Translations under genes and position numbers: made by a program
Origin: Rickettsiales bacterium
Lineage (GTDB): Bacteria; Pseudomonadota; Alphaproteobacteria; G027485855
DNA: 64,000 nucleotides
Assembly: GCA_027485855.1 (NCBI GenBank)
Contig: JAIXQD010000001.1
Span: 181,575 to 245,574 of the forward strand
Direction of reading: 5' to 3'
The notes under the pieces: model-generated
Seen by the model: only the letters and a program-made list of their open reading frames with translations
Database searches by the model: none
Told to the model about the DNA's origin: nothing
Shown here: positions 23,999 through 34,641 of the stretch, one piece after another
How the letters are laid out: every line of letters begins with the position of its first letter
Position numbering within the stretch: position 1 is the stretch's first letter

Positions 23999-24469
23999 TT
24001 ATCGATAAAGCTCTTGCGCGCGCAGCTCAAAGGCCGAGACCATTTTAGCCACAGCTTTACTAAAAATGGCCTGAATCATGCTTTGTAACAATGGGTTACG
24101 AAAAGCAAAATCGACATAAAAATCAATCATGCAGCCCGCTTTACCGTCTTGCTTGGCGGGTTCAAACAGCCAGTGATTATTCAGATATTTAAATGGCCCA
24201 TCATGATATTGCACATTGATGCGCGTATGCGGGTAAAGCTGCACCCTACTGATAAAACGCTCGCGCAGCGCCTTATAGCCAATAACCAGCTCGGCCTCTA
24301 GCTCATCATAACCGTGAGTATTTGGGCCATCGGCATTTTTTGTGCGTTTATTGATGCGTGCGGCTAAACACCAAGGCAAAAATTGCGGATATTTTTCCAC
24401 CTCGGCCACCAGCGCATAAAGTTGCGCTGCGCTATATGGCAAAAACTTTTTTTGTGCATGGGTGGGCAT
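23999..24469 (-). CDS. RatA/Coq10-type START-domain protein
   Basis: 156 residues of the polyketide cyclase/START fold. It matches the Coq10/RatA family: LPYSAAQLYALVAEVEKYPQF at the start, then FLPWCLAARI, DGPFKYLNNHWLFEP and a C-terminal helix IFSKAVAKMVSAFELRA. Family members bind ubiquinone (Coq10) or act on ribosome association (E. coli RatA); the alphaproteobacterial type is usually annotated as ubiquinone-binding. It follows lipA by eight bases on the same strand, the usual alphaproteobacterial pairing. Confidence 0.9.
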   Translation of the reverse strand: MPTHAQKKFLPYSAAQLYALVAEVEKYPQFLPWCLAARINKRTKNADGPNTHGYDELEAELVIGYKALRERFISRVQLYPHTRINVQYHDGPFKYLNNHWLFEPAKQDGKAGCMIDFYVDFAFRNPLLQSMIQAIFSKAVAKMVSAFELRAQELYR

Positions 24470-24477
24470 GTGTAAAA

Positions 24478-25422
24478 CTAGCCGCTCTGACTACCCAAGC
24501 TGGCTAAACGATTGGCGCGTAATTGCTCAAAATCTTTGCCGGCAAAATAAGATGAGCGCGTCAGCGGGCTGGCCGACACCATGCTAAAGCCTTTGCCCCG
24601 CGCCATTTGCGCATAATCGGCAAATTCGGCCGGCGTGACAAACCGATCGACAGGCGCATGTTTAATGGTTGGTTGCAGATATTGGCCAATAGTCAAAAAA
24701 TCAACATCGGCTGCACGTAAATCATCCATCACTTGCAGCACCTCTTCGCGGCTTTCGCCCAAGCCCACCATCAGTCCCGATTTGGTAAACATGCTGGGGT
24801 CGTGTTTTTTTACACTGTGCAAAAGTGCCAGCGAGGTAAAATAACGCGCCCCCGGACGAATGCTGGGATAAAGGCGCGGCACTGTTTCAAGATTGTGATT
24901 AAACACATCGGGCCTGGCAATCATGATGGGCGCAATGGCGCCCTCCTTGCGCATAAAATCTGGCGTAAGAATTTCAATCGTGGTGTTGGGCGATTGCACC
25001 CGAATGGCTCTGATAGTTTCGGCAAAATGGCGGGCGCCACCATCGGGCAAATCATCACGATCGACTGAGGTTATCACCACATGACTAAGGCCAAGCTTGG
25101 TTGTGGCGCTGGCAACCTCACCCGGCTCAAGCGGATTGAGCGCATCAGGCTTGCCGGTGGCGATATTGCAAAAAGCGCAAGCACGCGTACAAACCGCGCC
25201 TAAAATCATGAAGGTGGCATGTTTTTGTTGCCAGCATTCGCCGATATTGGGGCAAGCCGCCTCTTCGCACACAGTGTTTAATTTATGCTCGCGCACAATA
25301 TTGCGTGTGGCGATATATTCGGGCGAGGTCGGCGCTTTCACCCTAATCCAATCAGGCTTGCGGGCGATGGGCTGATCCGGGCGGTGCGCTTTTTCAGGGT
25401 GACGAAGTTTGTCGGTGCTCAT
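24478..25422 (-). CDS. lipA: Lipoyl synthase LipA
   Basis: 314 residues from the ATG at 25422; an in-frame start six codons upstream (25440) is possible. Radical-SAM enzyme inserting two sulfurs into octanoyl groups. The auxiliary 4Fe-4S cluster motif is [12 protein letters not shown]; the radical-SAM motif is CTRACAFC; other blocks are [20 protein letters not shown] and the C-terminal RSSY, whose Ser ligates the auxiliary cluster. Co-transcribed with ratA. Confidence 0.97.
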   Translation of the reverse strand: MSTDKLRHPEKAHRPDQPIARKPDWIRVKAPTSPEYIATRNIVREHKLNTVCEEAACPNIGECWQQKHATFMILGAVCTRACAFCNIATGKPDALNPLEPGEVASATTKLGLSHVVITSVDRDDLPDGGARHFAETIRAIRVQSPNTTIEILTPDFMRKEGAIAPIMIARPDVFNHNLETVPRLYPSIRPGARYFTSLALLHSVKKHDPSMFTKSGLMVGLGESREEVLQVMDDLRAADVDFLTIGQYLQPTIKHAPVDRFVTPAEFADYAQMARGKGFSMVSASPLTRSSYFAGKDFEQLRANRLASLGSQSG

Positions 25423-25446
25423 GGCATTAATATAAACCAAAAAAAA

Positions 25447-26217
25447 CTAAAACTCCAATAGCAAGCCATCATAAGCGGGGCGGATATGGGTGGGCAACAT
25501 GGCACAGAGCGCCTCGTAATCGAGATTTTGGTTCATATGGGTCAGAAAAGCCTGTGTGGCTTGTAGTTTTTCTACCCATTGCACGGTTTGTGCCACATGG
25601 CTATGTGTGGGCAATGGCTCGTGACGGGTGGCATCAACCAGCCATGTTTTGGTACCCGCCAAAGCTTGCCATGCGGCCTCATCAAGGCTTTTCACATCGG
25701 TTGAATAGGCAAAATCGCCCACCCTTATGCCAACACTTTGCATATAGCCATGGTCTTGCACAAAAAAGCGCAAATGCAAGCCGCCGATGTGCAATTCATG
25801 ATGCAGCGGTTTTAGCATAATAAAAGGCGGGTAATGCTCATCATTGCAACTATGTGTAAAGCAATAATCAAAACGGGCGGTGAGTGCGGCAAAAGTGGCG
25901 GCATCGGCATAGGCCGGAATAACTTCTTTGTTATACCAACGCAGCGGAATAAGCTCATCGATGCCATGGGTGTGGTCGGCATGCGCATGGGTAAAAATAA
26001 GCGCATCTATTTTGCTGATATTATGCCGCAATAATTGCTCGCGCACATCAGGGCCGCAATCGACTAAAATATTATGTGTGTCTGTTTGTATCAATATCGA
26101 TGGCCGCGTGCGCCGGTTTTTTGGATTAGTGGGATCGCACTCGCCCCAGCCAAAACCCAGCGCGGGCACGCCGCGTGAGCCACCACAGCCTAAAACTCTG
26201 ACCTTAAAAGACGACAT
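25447..26217 (-). CDS. MBL-fold metallohydrolase, PhnP-like
   Basis: 256 residues. The motif THAHADHTHGIDEL gives the HxHxDH metal site; the N-terminal LGCGGSRGVPALG and the later STDVKSLDE are typical of the PhnP/RNase Z-like branch. It probably hydrolyses a cyclic or diester phosphate. Its ATG overlaps the kdsA stop by one base, so it is co-translated with kdsA; lipA follows. In many alphaproteobacteria this gene is linked to a TatD-type DNase and metG, which are not here. Confidence 0.88.
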   Translation of the reverse strand: MSSFKVRVLGCGGSRGVPALGFGWGECDPTNPKNRRTRPSILIQTDTHNILVDCGPDVREQLLRHNISKIDALIFTHAHADHTHGIDELIPLRWYNKEVIPAYADAATFAALTARFDYCFTHSCNDEHYPPFIMLKPLHHELHIGGLHLRFFVQDHGYMQSVGIRVGDFAYSTDVKSLDEAAWQALAGTKTWLVDATRHEPLPTHSHVAQTVQWVEKLQATQAFLTHMNQNLDYEALCAMLPTHIRPAYDGLLLEF

Positions 26218-27050
26218 TAGCCCGCTTGCCGCAGCTGACTTTTACTAAGCACATCGAGCGCTTGCAGCTGTGTCAGTAATTTTTCCATCTCGGCGAGTGG
26301 CACCATATTGGGGCCGTCCGATGGCGCGGCATCTGGGTTCTCGTGTGTTTCAATAAAGAGTGCGGCCACACCCACAGCCACAGCGGCTCTGGCGAGCACC
26401 GGCACAAACTCACGCTGGCCACCACTGCTGGTGCCCTGCCCGCCCGGTTGCTGCACCGAATGGGTGGCATCAAACACTACGGGCTGCCCCGTTTGTGCCA
26501 AAATCGGCAAAGAGCGCATGTCTGACACCAGCGTGTTATAACCAAAACTGGCACCGCGCTCGCACACTAAAATATTGCGATTGCCCGTGCTGGCAATTTT
26601 ATCGACCACATTTTTCATATCCCATGGCGCGAGGAACTGACCTTTTTTAACATTGATGGGCTTGCCGGTTTGTCCAGCGGCCAGCAATAAATCAGTTTGG
26701 CGGCATAAAAAGGCCGGTATTTGCAACACATCAACGGCATCAGCCGCAATAACGCAATGCTCGGGGCTATGCACGTCGGTCAGTGTTGGCACATTAAATT
26801 TTTGGCCCACATGCTTTAAAATAGCCAAGCCCTGCTCAAGCCCGATGCCGCGCGCAGTTTTTATTGAGCTGCGATTGGCTTTATCGAAAGAGCTTTTATA
26901 AATAAAGCCGATACCGAGTTTACGGGTCAGCTCAGTTAAGGCACCACACACGGCCATGGCATGTGCTTCGCTTTCAATTTGGCAAGGGCCAGCAATAAGC
27001 ACAAACGGCAAATCATTGGCGATATCGATATTTTTGACTTTAACGAGCAT
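26217..27050 (-). CDS. kdsA: 3-deoxy-8-phosphooctulonate synthase KdsA
   Basis: 277 residues from the ATG at 27050; a TTG three codons earlier overlaps the upstream gene. It condenses arabinose-5-phosphate with phosphoenolpyruvate to make Kdo-8-phosphate for lipopolysaccharide core. Motifs: [60 protein letters not shown], and [16 protein letters not shown] overlaps the RNase D-like stop. Links to the lpx genes at 44-47 kb. Confidence 0.96.
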   Translation of the reverse strand: MLVKVKNIDIANDLPFVLIAGPCQIESEAHAMAVCGALTELTRKLGIGFIYKSSFDKANRSSIKTARGIGLEQGLAILKHVGQKFNVPTLTDVHSPEHCVIAADAVDVLQIPAFLCRQTDLLLAAGQTGKPINVKKGQFLAPWDMKNVVDKIASTGNRNILVCERGASFGYNTLVSDMRSLPILAQTGQPVVFDATHSVQQPGGQGTSSGGQREFVPVLARAAVAVGVAALFIETHENPDAAPSDGPNMVPLAEMEKLLTQLQALDVLSKSQLRQAG

Positions 27051-27051
27051 G

Positions 27052-27693
27052 TTAATCAACTTTGGTTAAGTGATAGGAAAAGATATCTTCATCGCGCCAG
27101 CCCGCAACATCGAGTGCGGCTCTGGTGGGGATGCAGTCCATGACCGCTTGCGCCAGCGCACTGCGGTTTTCGTGCGCCAGCATCGCATCAAGCTTAGTGC
27201 GCAATTGGTGCAGATATAAAACATCGGCCAGCGCATAATGTTTTTGGCCTTCGCTTAAATCTTCGGCGCCCCAATAGGTGCGCTGTTGCTCTTTATTCAT
27301 GCTGATACCCAAGAGGCTTTCACAAAGCGTCTCCAAATCATGGGGCGCGCCATAGGTGCGCATGAGGCGCGAAGCCGTGCGGGTGCAATAAATTTTTTGT
27401 GGAATTATTCCTAGATAATGGCCAATCCAAGTGAGGTCGGCCCTGATATAATGCCCCAAAAAATGGCGGGTTTTATCGGCGAGTAAGGCCTTAAGATTAG
27501 GGGCAGCGTAATTGGCCTGCGGAAAATGCACCGCATGCGCCACATCGCTTTTGCCGTCATAGATTTGCACAAGGCAAAGACGGTCGCGCCAAAGATTTAG
27601 CCCTAGCATCTCGCAATCAAGGGCGATGTCGCTGCCCATGCTGGCGGCGATATTATCAGGCAAGTCAAAGCGGTGAATCTGTAACGAGACCAT
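27052..27693 (-). CDS. Ribonuclease D-like 3'-5' exonuclease
   Basis: 213 residues, the short alphaproteobacterial form with only the DEDD exonuclease domain and no HRDC. DEDDy motifs: [10 protein letters not shown] (DxE), [17 protein letters not shown] (second Asp) and the final [13 protein letters not shown] (Tyr-x-x-x-Asp). It trims RNA 3' ends. Start ATG 27693 chosen over a TTG two codons upstream. Its stop is two bases beyond the kdsA start. Confidence 0.9.
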   Translation of the reverse strand: MVSLQIHRFDLPDNIAASMGSDIALDCEMLGLNLWRDRLCLVQIYDGKSDVAHAVHFPQANYAAPNLKALLADKTRHFLGHYIRADLTWIGHYLGIIPQKIYCTRTASRLMRTYGAPHDLETLCESLLGISMNKEQQRTYWGAEDLSEGQKHYALADVLYLHQLRTKLDAMLAHENRSALAQAVMDCIPTRAALDVAGWRDEDIFSYHLTKVD

Positions 27694-27717
27694 AAACAAT
27701 CCTACAAAAATGGCTAG

Positions 27718-28275
27718 CTACTGAAGGTAGACCACTTCGCTGCTAACAGCAAGGCGCGGGCGTGGCTCACTTGCACACAGCATGCGACGGAACTGTGTCA
27801 TGCGTGCAGCATTTTTGAGCAATTCCGCCCCATCTTGACCGGTATAAAAATAAACACTGCCGGCATAATCCATATTAAGTTGCCGTGCTGCCCAGCGCAC
27901 TGGCGCTTCGGCCCCTAACGGCAAGTGCAAAGCCGTGCCATGCGCAATAAGCGCCAAACGGCAACCGGCCAGGGCATCGGTTAACACATCGCAATCACGG
28001 CAGGCCTCACCGAGAAACATAAACAGGCTATCAATTAAGGGAGATAGTTTTTCGTTAATCAGCGGCAAGGCACAAACCACCAAACCGGTTTTGGCTAATT
28101 TATGGCCAAGCCGTAATAAATTGACCTTTTGCGATAGACAATCACCCGCTGGGCTTAAGTTGAGCAGAGATAAATTTAAAAAATCGGCTTCTTTGTGATT
28201 AAAGGCAGCCAGCATCGCGGCCAGCGTGCCGTCATTATATTTTGTGCTACCCCAGACGATTAAAGGCTTGCTCAT
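27718..28275 (-). CDS. Flavodoxin-fold / NADPH-FMN reductase-like protein
   Basis: 185 residues. The opening KPLIVWGSTKYNDGTLAAML fits a beta-strand plus phosphate-binding loop (GS-x-x-x-x) of the FMN reductase family; LVVCALPLINEKLSPLIDSL matches the second flavin loop region, and ALIAHGTAL a later strand. The match is by pattern, so the cofactor and function are uncertain. Lies between the RNase D-like gene and pyrG on the same strand. Confidence 0.6.
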   Translation of the reverse strand: MSKPLIVWGSTKYNDGTLAAMLAAFNHKEADFLNLSLLNLSPAGDCLSQKVNLLRLGHKLAKTGLVVCALPLINEKLSPLIDSLFMFLGEACRDCDVLTDALAGCRLALIAHGTALHLPLGAEAPVRWAARQLNMDYAGSVYFYTGQDGAELLKNAARMTQFRRMLCASEPRPRLAVSSEVVYLQ

Positions 28276-28340
28276 CATGGCCTTAAAGCAAATTGTTAAA
28301 CTAAATTATGAGCCGCTATTTTGTGCTGTCGCTTTAATTT

Positions 28341-29981
<1,641 letters not shown>

Positions 29982-29997
29982 CTATTAAGCGAGTGGC

Positions 29998-30417
29998 CTA
30001 TTGAGCAAGAGGAACTTGAGGCTCGGCAGGGGCCGATGCAGGACTAGTTGCTGGGCTATTGGCTGGGCTAATTGGGGCTGGCAGCACCTGATCGGCCGGA
30101 ACCGGAGTATTTTTAGCATCAATGTTGCTGCTCTCAGCCGGCGCGGTTTGCTCCTTAGCAAGATTATCAACAATGCTGCGCGTGCCCGCTTGGTTATGCG
30201 CCAAAATGCCTAATATCAGAAAAAAAAAAAAAAAAGCAGCGGCCAAATATGTTGTTGCTTTTGTCAGCAAATCACCTTGCGGGCGCGGCGCAAAGCCAGC
30301 CGTATTGGTAGAAGCGCTGCCCATACCAAGGCCGCCCCCTTCCGATTTTTGCATCAGCACTAAGCCCACAATGCCCACGGCCAGCAATAAATGCACCACA
30401 AGTATAAAGCTGCTCAT
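29998..30417 (-). CDS. secG: Preprotein translocase subunit SecG
   Basis: 139 residues. Two membrane segments (about 4-22 and 51-72) flank the conserved loop VLMQKSEGGGLGMGSA. The second segment contains AAAFFFFFLILGI, encoded by a 16-T run. The C-terminal ~60 residues are a Pro/Ala/Ser-rich tail (PAPISPANSPATSPASAPAE), longer than in E. coli but usual in alphaproteobacteria. It supports SecYEG protein export. Between tpiA and pyrG on one strand. Confidence 0.93.
   Translation of the reverse strand: MSSFILVVHLLLAVGIVGLVLMQKSEGGGLGMGSASTNTAGFAPRPQGDLLTKATTYLAAAFFFFFLILGILAHNQAGTRSIVDNLAKEQTAPAESSNIDAKNTPVPADQVLPAPISPANSPATSPASAPAEPQVPLAQ
30220..30235. repeat. 16-bp A/T homopolymer inside secG
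   Basis: Sixteen consecutive A on the plus strand (T on the coding strand) encode Phe5 in the second membrane segment of SecG. Length change by one or two would shift the frame. Confidence 0.9.
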
Positions 30418-30474
30418 TTTTGCCTCTTATTGAATATCGGCACAGTTTTAGCCAAAGCTGACCATGCTGGCTAG

Positions 30475-31263
30475 CTATTTTTTTGCCGCCCCAATAGCAG
30501 CCCCAACAGCAGCATGAATAATTGCCGCAAAACTCTCGGCTTTTAGGCTGGCGCCCCCCACTAAAGCACCATTAACGCTGTCTATGCTTAAAATATCTGC
30601 GGCATTTTCAGGCTTAACCGAGCCGCCATAAAGCACCGGCACAATAGCGGCAAAGCGCTGGCGCAAGCTATAATGAATTAGCTGATGCATGCTATCAATT
30701 TGCAGCAAGCTGGGCGTTACGCCTGTGCCAATGGCCCAAACGGGCTCATAGGCAATAACCAGCCGCTCTGGCTGCACCCCTTGCGGCAAAGACAAGGCTA
30801 ATTGCTGCTGCACCACGGCAAAGGCCAAACCCTGAGCCCGCTCTTGCGCGCTTTCGCCCACACATAAAATAGCCGTAAGCCCTGCTGCTTGTGCTGCAAG
30901 TAACTTGCTGGCTACTAAAAGCGAGCTTTCGGCCCTGCCCGCTCGGCGCTCAGAGTGGCCCAAAATAACGTAATGCGCGCCACAATCGGCCAGCATATTG
31001 GCCGAAATATCGCCGGTAAATGCACCATCTTTTGTTTCAGAGCTGCAATCTTGTGCGCCCATTTGCCACGGCCCAGTGGGAAAGGCCCCAATATAGGGCG
31101 CAGGCGGGCAAATAACGATTTGTGCCGCACTATCGGGCTTAATTGAAGTGGCAAGGCTGCTGCTAAAGCCTGAAATATCGGCTTTGCGGCTATGCATTTT
31201 CCAATTTGCTACAATAAGGGGCTTTATCGGCATGTTTGTTTTCATATGCGGGCTTGTCGTCAT
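30475..31263 (-). CDS. tpiA: Triosephosphate isomerase TpiA
   Basis: 262 residues from the first ATG; 252 from the Met just before PIKPLIVANWKMH, which is the usual N-terminus. Catalytic residues: Lys in ANWKMH, His in VILGHSERR, Glu in IAYEPVWAIGTG; the phosphate loop is LYGGSVKPENA. It interconverts glyceraldehyde-3-phosphate and DHAP. Divergent from ppiD with a 50-bp gap. The C-terminus has a short Ala/Gly/Ile-rich extension. Confidence 0.96.
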   Translation of the reverse strand: MTTSPHMKTNMPIKPLIVANWKMHSRKADISGFSSSLATSIKPDSAAQIVICPPAPYIGAFPTGPWQMGAQDCSSETKDGAFTGDISANMLADCGAHYVILGHSERRAGRAESSLLVASKLLAAQAAGLTAILCVGESAQERAQGLAFAVVQQQLALSLPQGVQPERLVIAYEPVWAIGTGVTPSLLQIDSMHQLIHYSLRQRFAAIVPVLYGGSVKPENAADILSIDSVNGALVGGASLKAESFAAIIHAAVGAAIGAAKK

Positions 31264-31313
31264 GGCATAAGTCTAGCATATTGTGCTGATTCGCAAATCA
31301 AAGGACATGCATC

Positions 31314-33194
31314 ATGTTGCAATCTTTACGCAATTACACACAAAGCTGGGCCTTTAAAGGGCTGTTGATTATTTTGCTGTTTAGTTTTGCCGTTTGGGGC
31401 ATTGGCGATATTTTTACCAGCCGTCACGCAGAACCAACCGTGGCCGAAGTTGGCAATAGCAAAATTACCGCAACAGAAGTGCGCCTCGATTTTAATGCCG
31501 AAAGCCGCCGCCTTGGCCAAATGATGCAACAACCCATGACACCAGCTTTGGCGATTAGCATGGGCCTGCTCGACCGCGTGGTTAAAAGCGCGATTCAGCG
31601 CAACTTGCTTGATTATGCCGCAAAAGATTTAGGCATTCATGTAGACGAAAACCTGATTATTCAAAATCTCAGTGCGCAAAGTTTTTTACAAGACGCCAAT
31701 GGCAAGCTCGACCCCGATCGCTTCCGCCAATTACTACAAGGCTTGCAGCAAACCGAAGCACAATTTTTGCGCACGCAAGCGCAAGAGCTTGCTCGCGAGC
31801 TGGCTTTGCAACCGCTGCTCAATGCCGTGCAAGCCCCCAAAAGCATGGCGGCGATTAGCTGGCGCATTGATAACGAACAGCGCACGCCTGAAGTCGTGAC
31901 TATCGAGCATAATAAACTGCCGCTGCCTGCCGAGCCCGATATAGCCACGCTGCAAGAGTTTCATCAGCAGAACCCGCAGCTTTTTACCGCGCCCGCTTAT
32001 CGCGCCGTGAATGTGCTGACTTTTGACATCGATAAACTGGCGGCCGATATTGCCGTTGGCCAAGATGAGTTGCGCGAGCGCTATGAGGCCAGCCAAAGCA
32101 GCATGACTCAACCCGCCACCCGCAGCATTAAACAAGTGGTGTTTGAAACCCAAGCTGAAGCCGAAAAAATATCGGCCGAGGCACGCAAAGCTGGCAGCCT
32201 TACTAAAGTGGCTAAAAATGTGGTGACACTCGATGACACCACGCGTGAGGGCCTCACCGAAGATTTACGCGCCGCCGCTTTTTCGCTGGCCAAGGACGAA
32301 ATCAGCGAGCCGCTGCAATCGGCTTTTGGTTGGCATGTGTTGCAAATTACCAAAATAACCCCAGCAAAAACCCTGAGCCTTGCCGAAGCCAGCCCGCAGC
32401 TGACACGCGACATTCGTCGTGAAAAATCTGGCCATTTGCTCGATGAAATGAATAAGCGCGTGCTTGATGCTTTGGCCGGTGGCGCCAGCTTTGAGCAAAT
32501 CGCAGAGCAAGAGGGGCTTGTGCTTGGCCGCTATGAACGCATCGATGCCAACGGCCATGATGCCAACGATAAGCCCATGCCACTCTTTGCCGATAACGAG
32601 AATTTGCGCGCACAATTACAAGCGTTGCAAGCGGGCGAAGATAGCGATTTTATCACGCTGCCCAATGGCAATATGCTGGTGTTGCGTGTGCAAGATGTGA
32701 TTGAACCCAGCTTGCGCGATTTTGCTACAGTGCGTGGCCCAGTGCTTACGGCTTGGCAAAAAAATGAGCAGCGTAAAAATGCCATTGAAAAAGCCAATGC
32801 GGTAAAAGCCGCGCTTGATGCAGGCGAAAGCTTAGCCGCGGTCAGCAAAAAGCTAAATGTATTAGGCGAAAAACTGCCCGCCCTCACCCGCACCGATGGC
32901 ACCCCGCCGCAGCTCACGTCCGACCTTAAAAAATCAATTTTTGCGCTTAAGCGTGGCGAGGCCGCCATGGGCGGTGATGACACAAGGCAAATTATTGTGC
33001 GCTTGGCCGAGATAAAAGCTGTTAACAAAAACGACGCGCTAGACAAAGCCTCACTTTTGCGCGATGGGCTGACCGAGCGTTTGCGTTTTGATATTGGCGA
33101 GCAATATCTGACTGCCTTAGAAAATGATTATCCGGTGACCTTGCATCAAGATGTGCTGGCGCGGGTTGTCACGCTCGATGACAATACCCAGTAA
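31314..33194 (+). CDS. Periplasmic folding factor PpiD/SurA-like (parvulin-type PPIase)
   Basis: 626 residues. One N-terminal anchor (about 12-32: AFKGLLIILLFSFAVWGIG), a SurA-N-like chaperone region (~35-230), a parvulin domain (~245-345: TRSIKQVVFETQAEAEKI to GWHVLQITKI), and a second parvulin-like or helical C-terminal domain. It faces the periplasm and helps fold exported outer membrane proteins. AAGGA ribosome site before the ATG. It lies upstream of trpE, a conserved alphaproteobacterial neighbourhood. Confidence 0.9.
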   Translation: MLQSLRNYTQSWAFKGLLIILLFSFAVWGIGDIFTSRHAEPTVAEVGNSKITATEVRLDFNAESRRLGQMMQQPMTPALAISMGLLDRVVKSAIQRNLLDYAAKDLGIHVDENLIIQNLSAQSFLQDANGKLDPDRFRQLLQGLQQTEAQFLRTQAQELARELALQPLLNAVQAPKSMAAISWRIDNEQRTPEVVTIEHNKLPLPAEPDIATLQEFHQQNPQLFTAPAYRAVNVLTFDIDKLAADIAVGQDELRERYEASQSSMTQPATRSIKQVVFETQAEAEKISAEARKAGSLTKVAKNVVTLDDTTREGLTEDLRAAAFSLAKDEISEPLQSAFGWHVLQITKITPAKTLSLAEASPQLTRDIRREKSGHLLDEMNKRVLDALAGGASFEQIAEQEGLVLGRYERIDANGHDANDKPMPLFADNENLRAQLQALQAGEDSDFITLPNGNMLVLRVQDVIEPSLRDFATVRGPVLTAWQKNEQRKNAIEKANAVKAALDAGESLAAVSKKLNVLGEKLPALTRTDGTPPQLTSDLKKSIFALKRGEAAMGGDDTRQIIVRLAEIKAVNKNDALDKASLLRDGLTERLRFDIGEQYLTALENDYPVTLHQDVLARVVTLDDNTQ

Positions 33195-33210
33195 TTAGCC
33201 ATAAATTACC

Positions 33211-34641
33211 ATGCAGCTCACCCATCGGCGTTTATGGCTAGATACTGAAACACCGATCAGTGCGCTGCTTAAACTCGCCAAAGACGAGCCCTATGCGGCT
33301 TTGTTTGAATCGGTTGAGGGTGGTAAATGGCAGGGGCGCTACTCGGTTTTGGCTTTATGGCCCGATTTGATTTGGCGGCAACGCGGCACACAGGCCGAAA
33401 TTGAGCAAGAGGGGCAAGTGCGCGCCGATGGCAGCGCGCTGGCCAGCCTGGAAAATCTGCTTAAGCGTCACCGAGCCCCCTTGCCCGAAGGCACGCCGCC
33501 CATGGCCGCCGGCTTATTTGGCATGCTCGGCTATGATGTGGTGCGGCTGCACGAACCCTTAGGCGACTGCCCCAATCCAGCGATGCATAATATCGCCGAA
33601 GCGCAGCTTTGGCGGCCGCAAATTGTTGTGGTGTTTGACCATGTCGAGCAGGTTATCACGCTTTATCATGCGCAATGGCCCGATAGCGCCCACAGCAATA
33701 GCCAAAAGCTGTTTGATAGGGTTGAGCAGGCTTTGCGCGCGCCCTTGCCCGAGCCCTTACCCGAGCCCTTGCCCAAGCAAATTGCCCAGCATCAGCAGGC
33801 ACAAATCAACCAACCCCAGCCGCTCACCAGCAAAGCAGATTATTTGCACAAAGTGGCTTTGGCCAAAGAATATATTTTATCGGGTGATATTTTTCAGCTG
33901 GTGCTGTCGCAGGCTTTTCAGCAAGATTTTAGTTTGCCGCCCATGGCGCTGTATCGGTCGTTGCGCAGGCTCAACCCCTCGCCTTTTTTGTTTTATCTGG
34001 CTCAGGGTGATTATCATTTAGTTGGCTCATCGCCCGAGATTTTGCTGCGCATTCGCGATAAGCAATTATTTCTAAGGCCAATTGCTGGCACGCGCCCCAG
34101 AGGCAAAACGCCAGCACTTGACGCGGCTCTTGCCACCGAGCTTTTGGCCGACCCCAAAGAACGCGCCGAGCATCTTATGCTGCTTGATCTCGGTCGCAAC
34201 GATGTTGGCCGCAGTGCTAAAATTGGCAGTGTTGTGGTGACAGCGCGTGAAATTGTCGAGCGTTATTCGCATGTCATGCATATTGTCTCGCAAGTTGAGG
34301 GCCTGCTCGATGATAACATCGATGTGCTGCAAGCCGTGCTCAATGCTTTTCCGGCCGGCACGGTAACAGGCGCACCCAAATTGCGCGCTATGCAAATTAT
34401 TGACCAGTTAGAAGACAGCCAGCGCCAATGGTATGCGGGTGGCATTGGCTATTTTGGCGCGGGGGGTGATGTTGATTTATGCATCACCTTGCGCACGGGG
34501 CTTATTAAAAATAAAAAACTTTATACGCAAGCGGGTGCTGGCATTGTCTATGACAGCAACCCCGAAAGCGAATGGCAAGAATGCCGCAATAAAGCCGCAG
34601 CCTTATGGGCTGCTGCAGAACAAGCCATAAATTTTACTTAA
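33211..34641 (+). CDS. trpE: Anthranilate synthase component I TrpE
   Basis: 476 residues. Chorismate-binding domain motifs: LRPIAGTRPRGKTPALD, HLMLLDLGRNDVGR, SHVMHIVSQVEG, FPAGTVTGAPKLRAM, and GAGIVYDSNPESEW. It makes anthranilate from chorismate with ammonia from TrpG. A linker near residue 180 repeats PLPEP, encoded by a 12-bp tandem repeat. It follows ppiD by 16 bp. Its last eight bases overlap the convergent yibQ-type gene that separates it from trpG. Confidence 0.97.
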   Translation: MQLTHRRLWLDTETPISALLKLAKDEPYAALFESVEGGKWQGRYSVLALWPDLIWRQRGTQAEIEQEGQVRADGSALASLENLLKRHRAPLPEGTPPMAAGLFGMLGYDVVRLHEPLGDCPNPAMHNIAEAQLWRPQIVVVFDHVEQVITLYHAQWPDSAHSNSQKLFDRVEQALRAPLPEPLPEPLPKQIAQHQQAQINQPQPLTSKADYLHKVALAKEYILSGDIFQLVLSQAFQQDFSLPPMALYRSLRRLNPSPFLFYLAQGDYHLVGSSPEILLRIRDKQLFLRPIAGTRPRGKTPALDAALATELLADPKERAEHLMLLDLGRNDVGRSAKIGSVVVTAREIVERYSHVMHIVSQVEGLLDDNIDVLQAVLNAFPAGTVTGAPKLRAMQIIDQLEDSQRQWYAGGIGYFGAGGDVDLCITLRTGLIKNKKLYTQAGAGIVYDSNPESEWQECRNKAAALWAAAEQAINFT

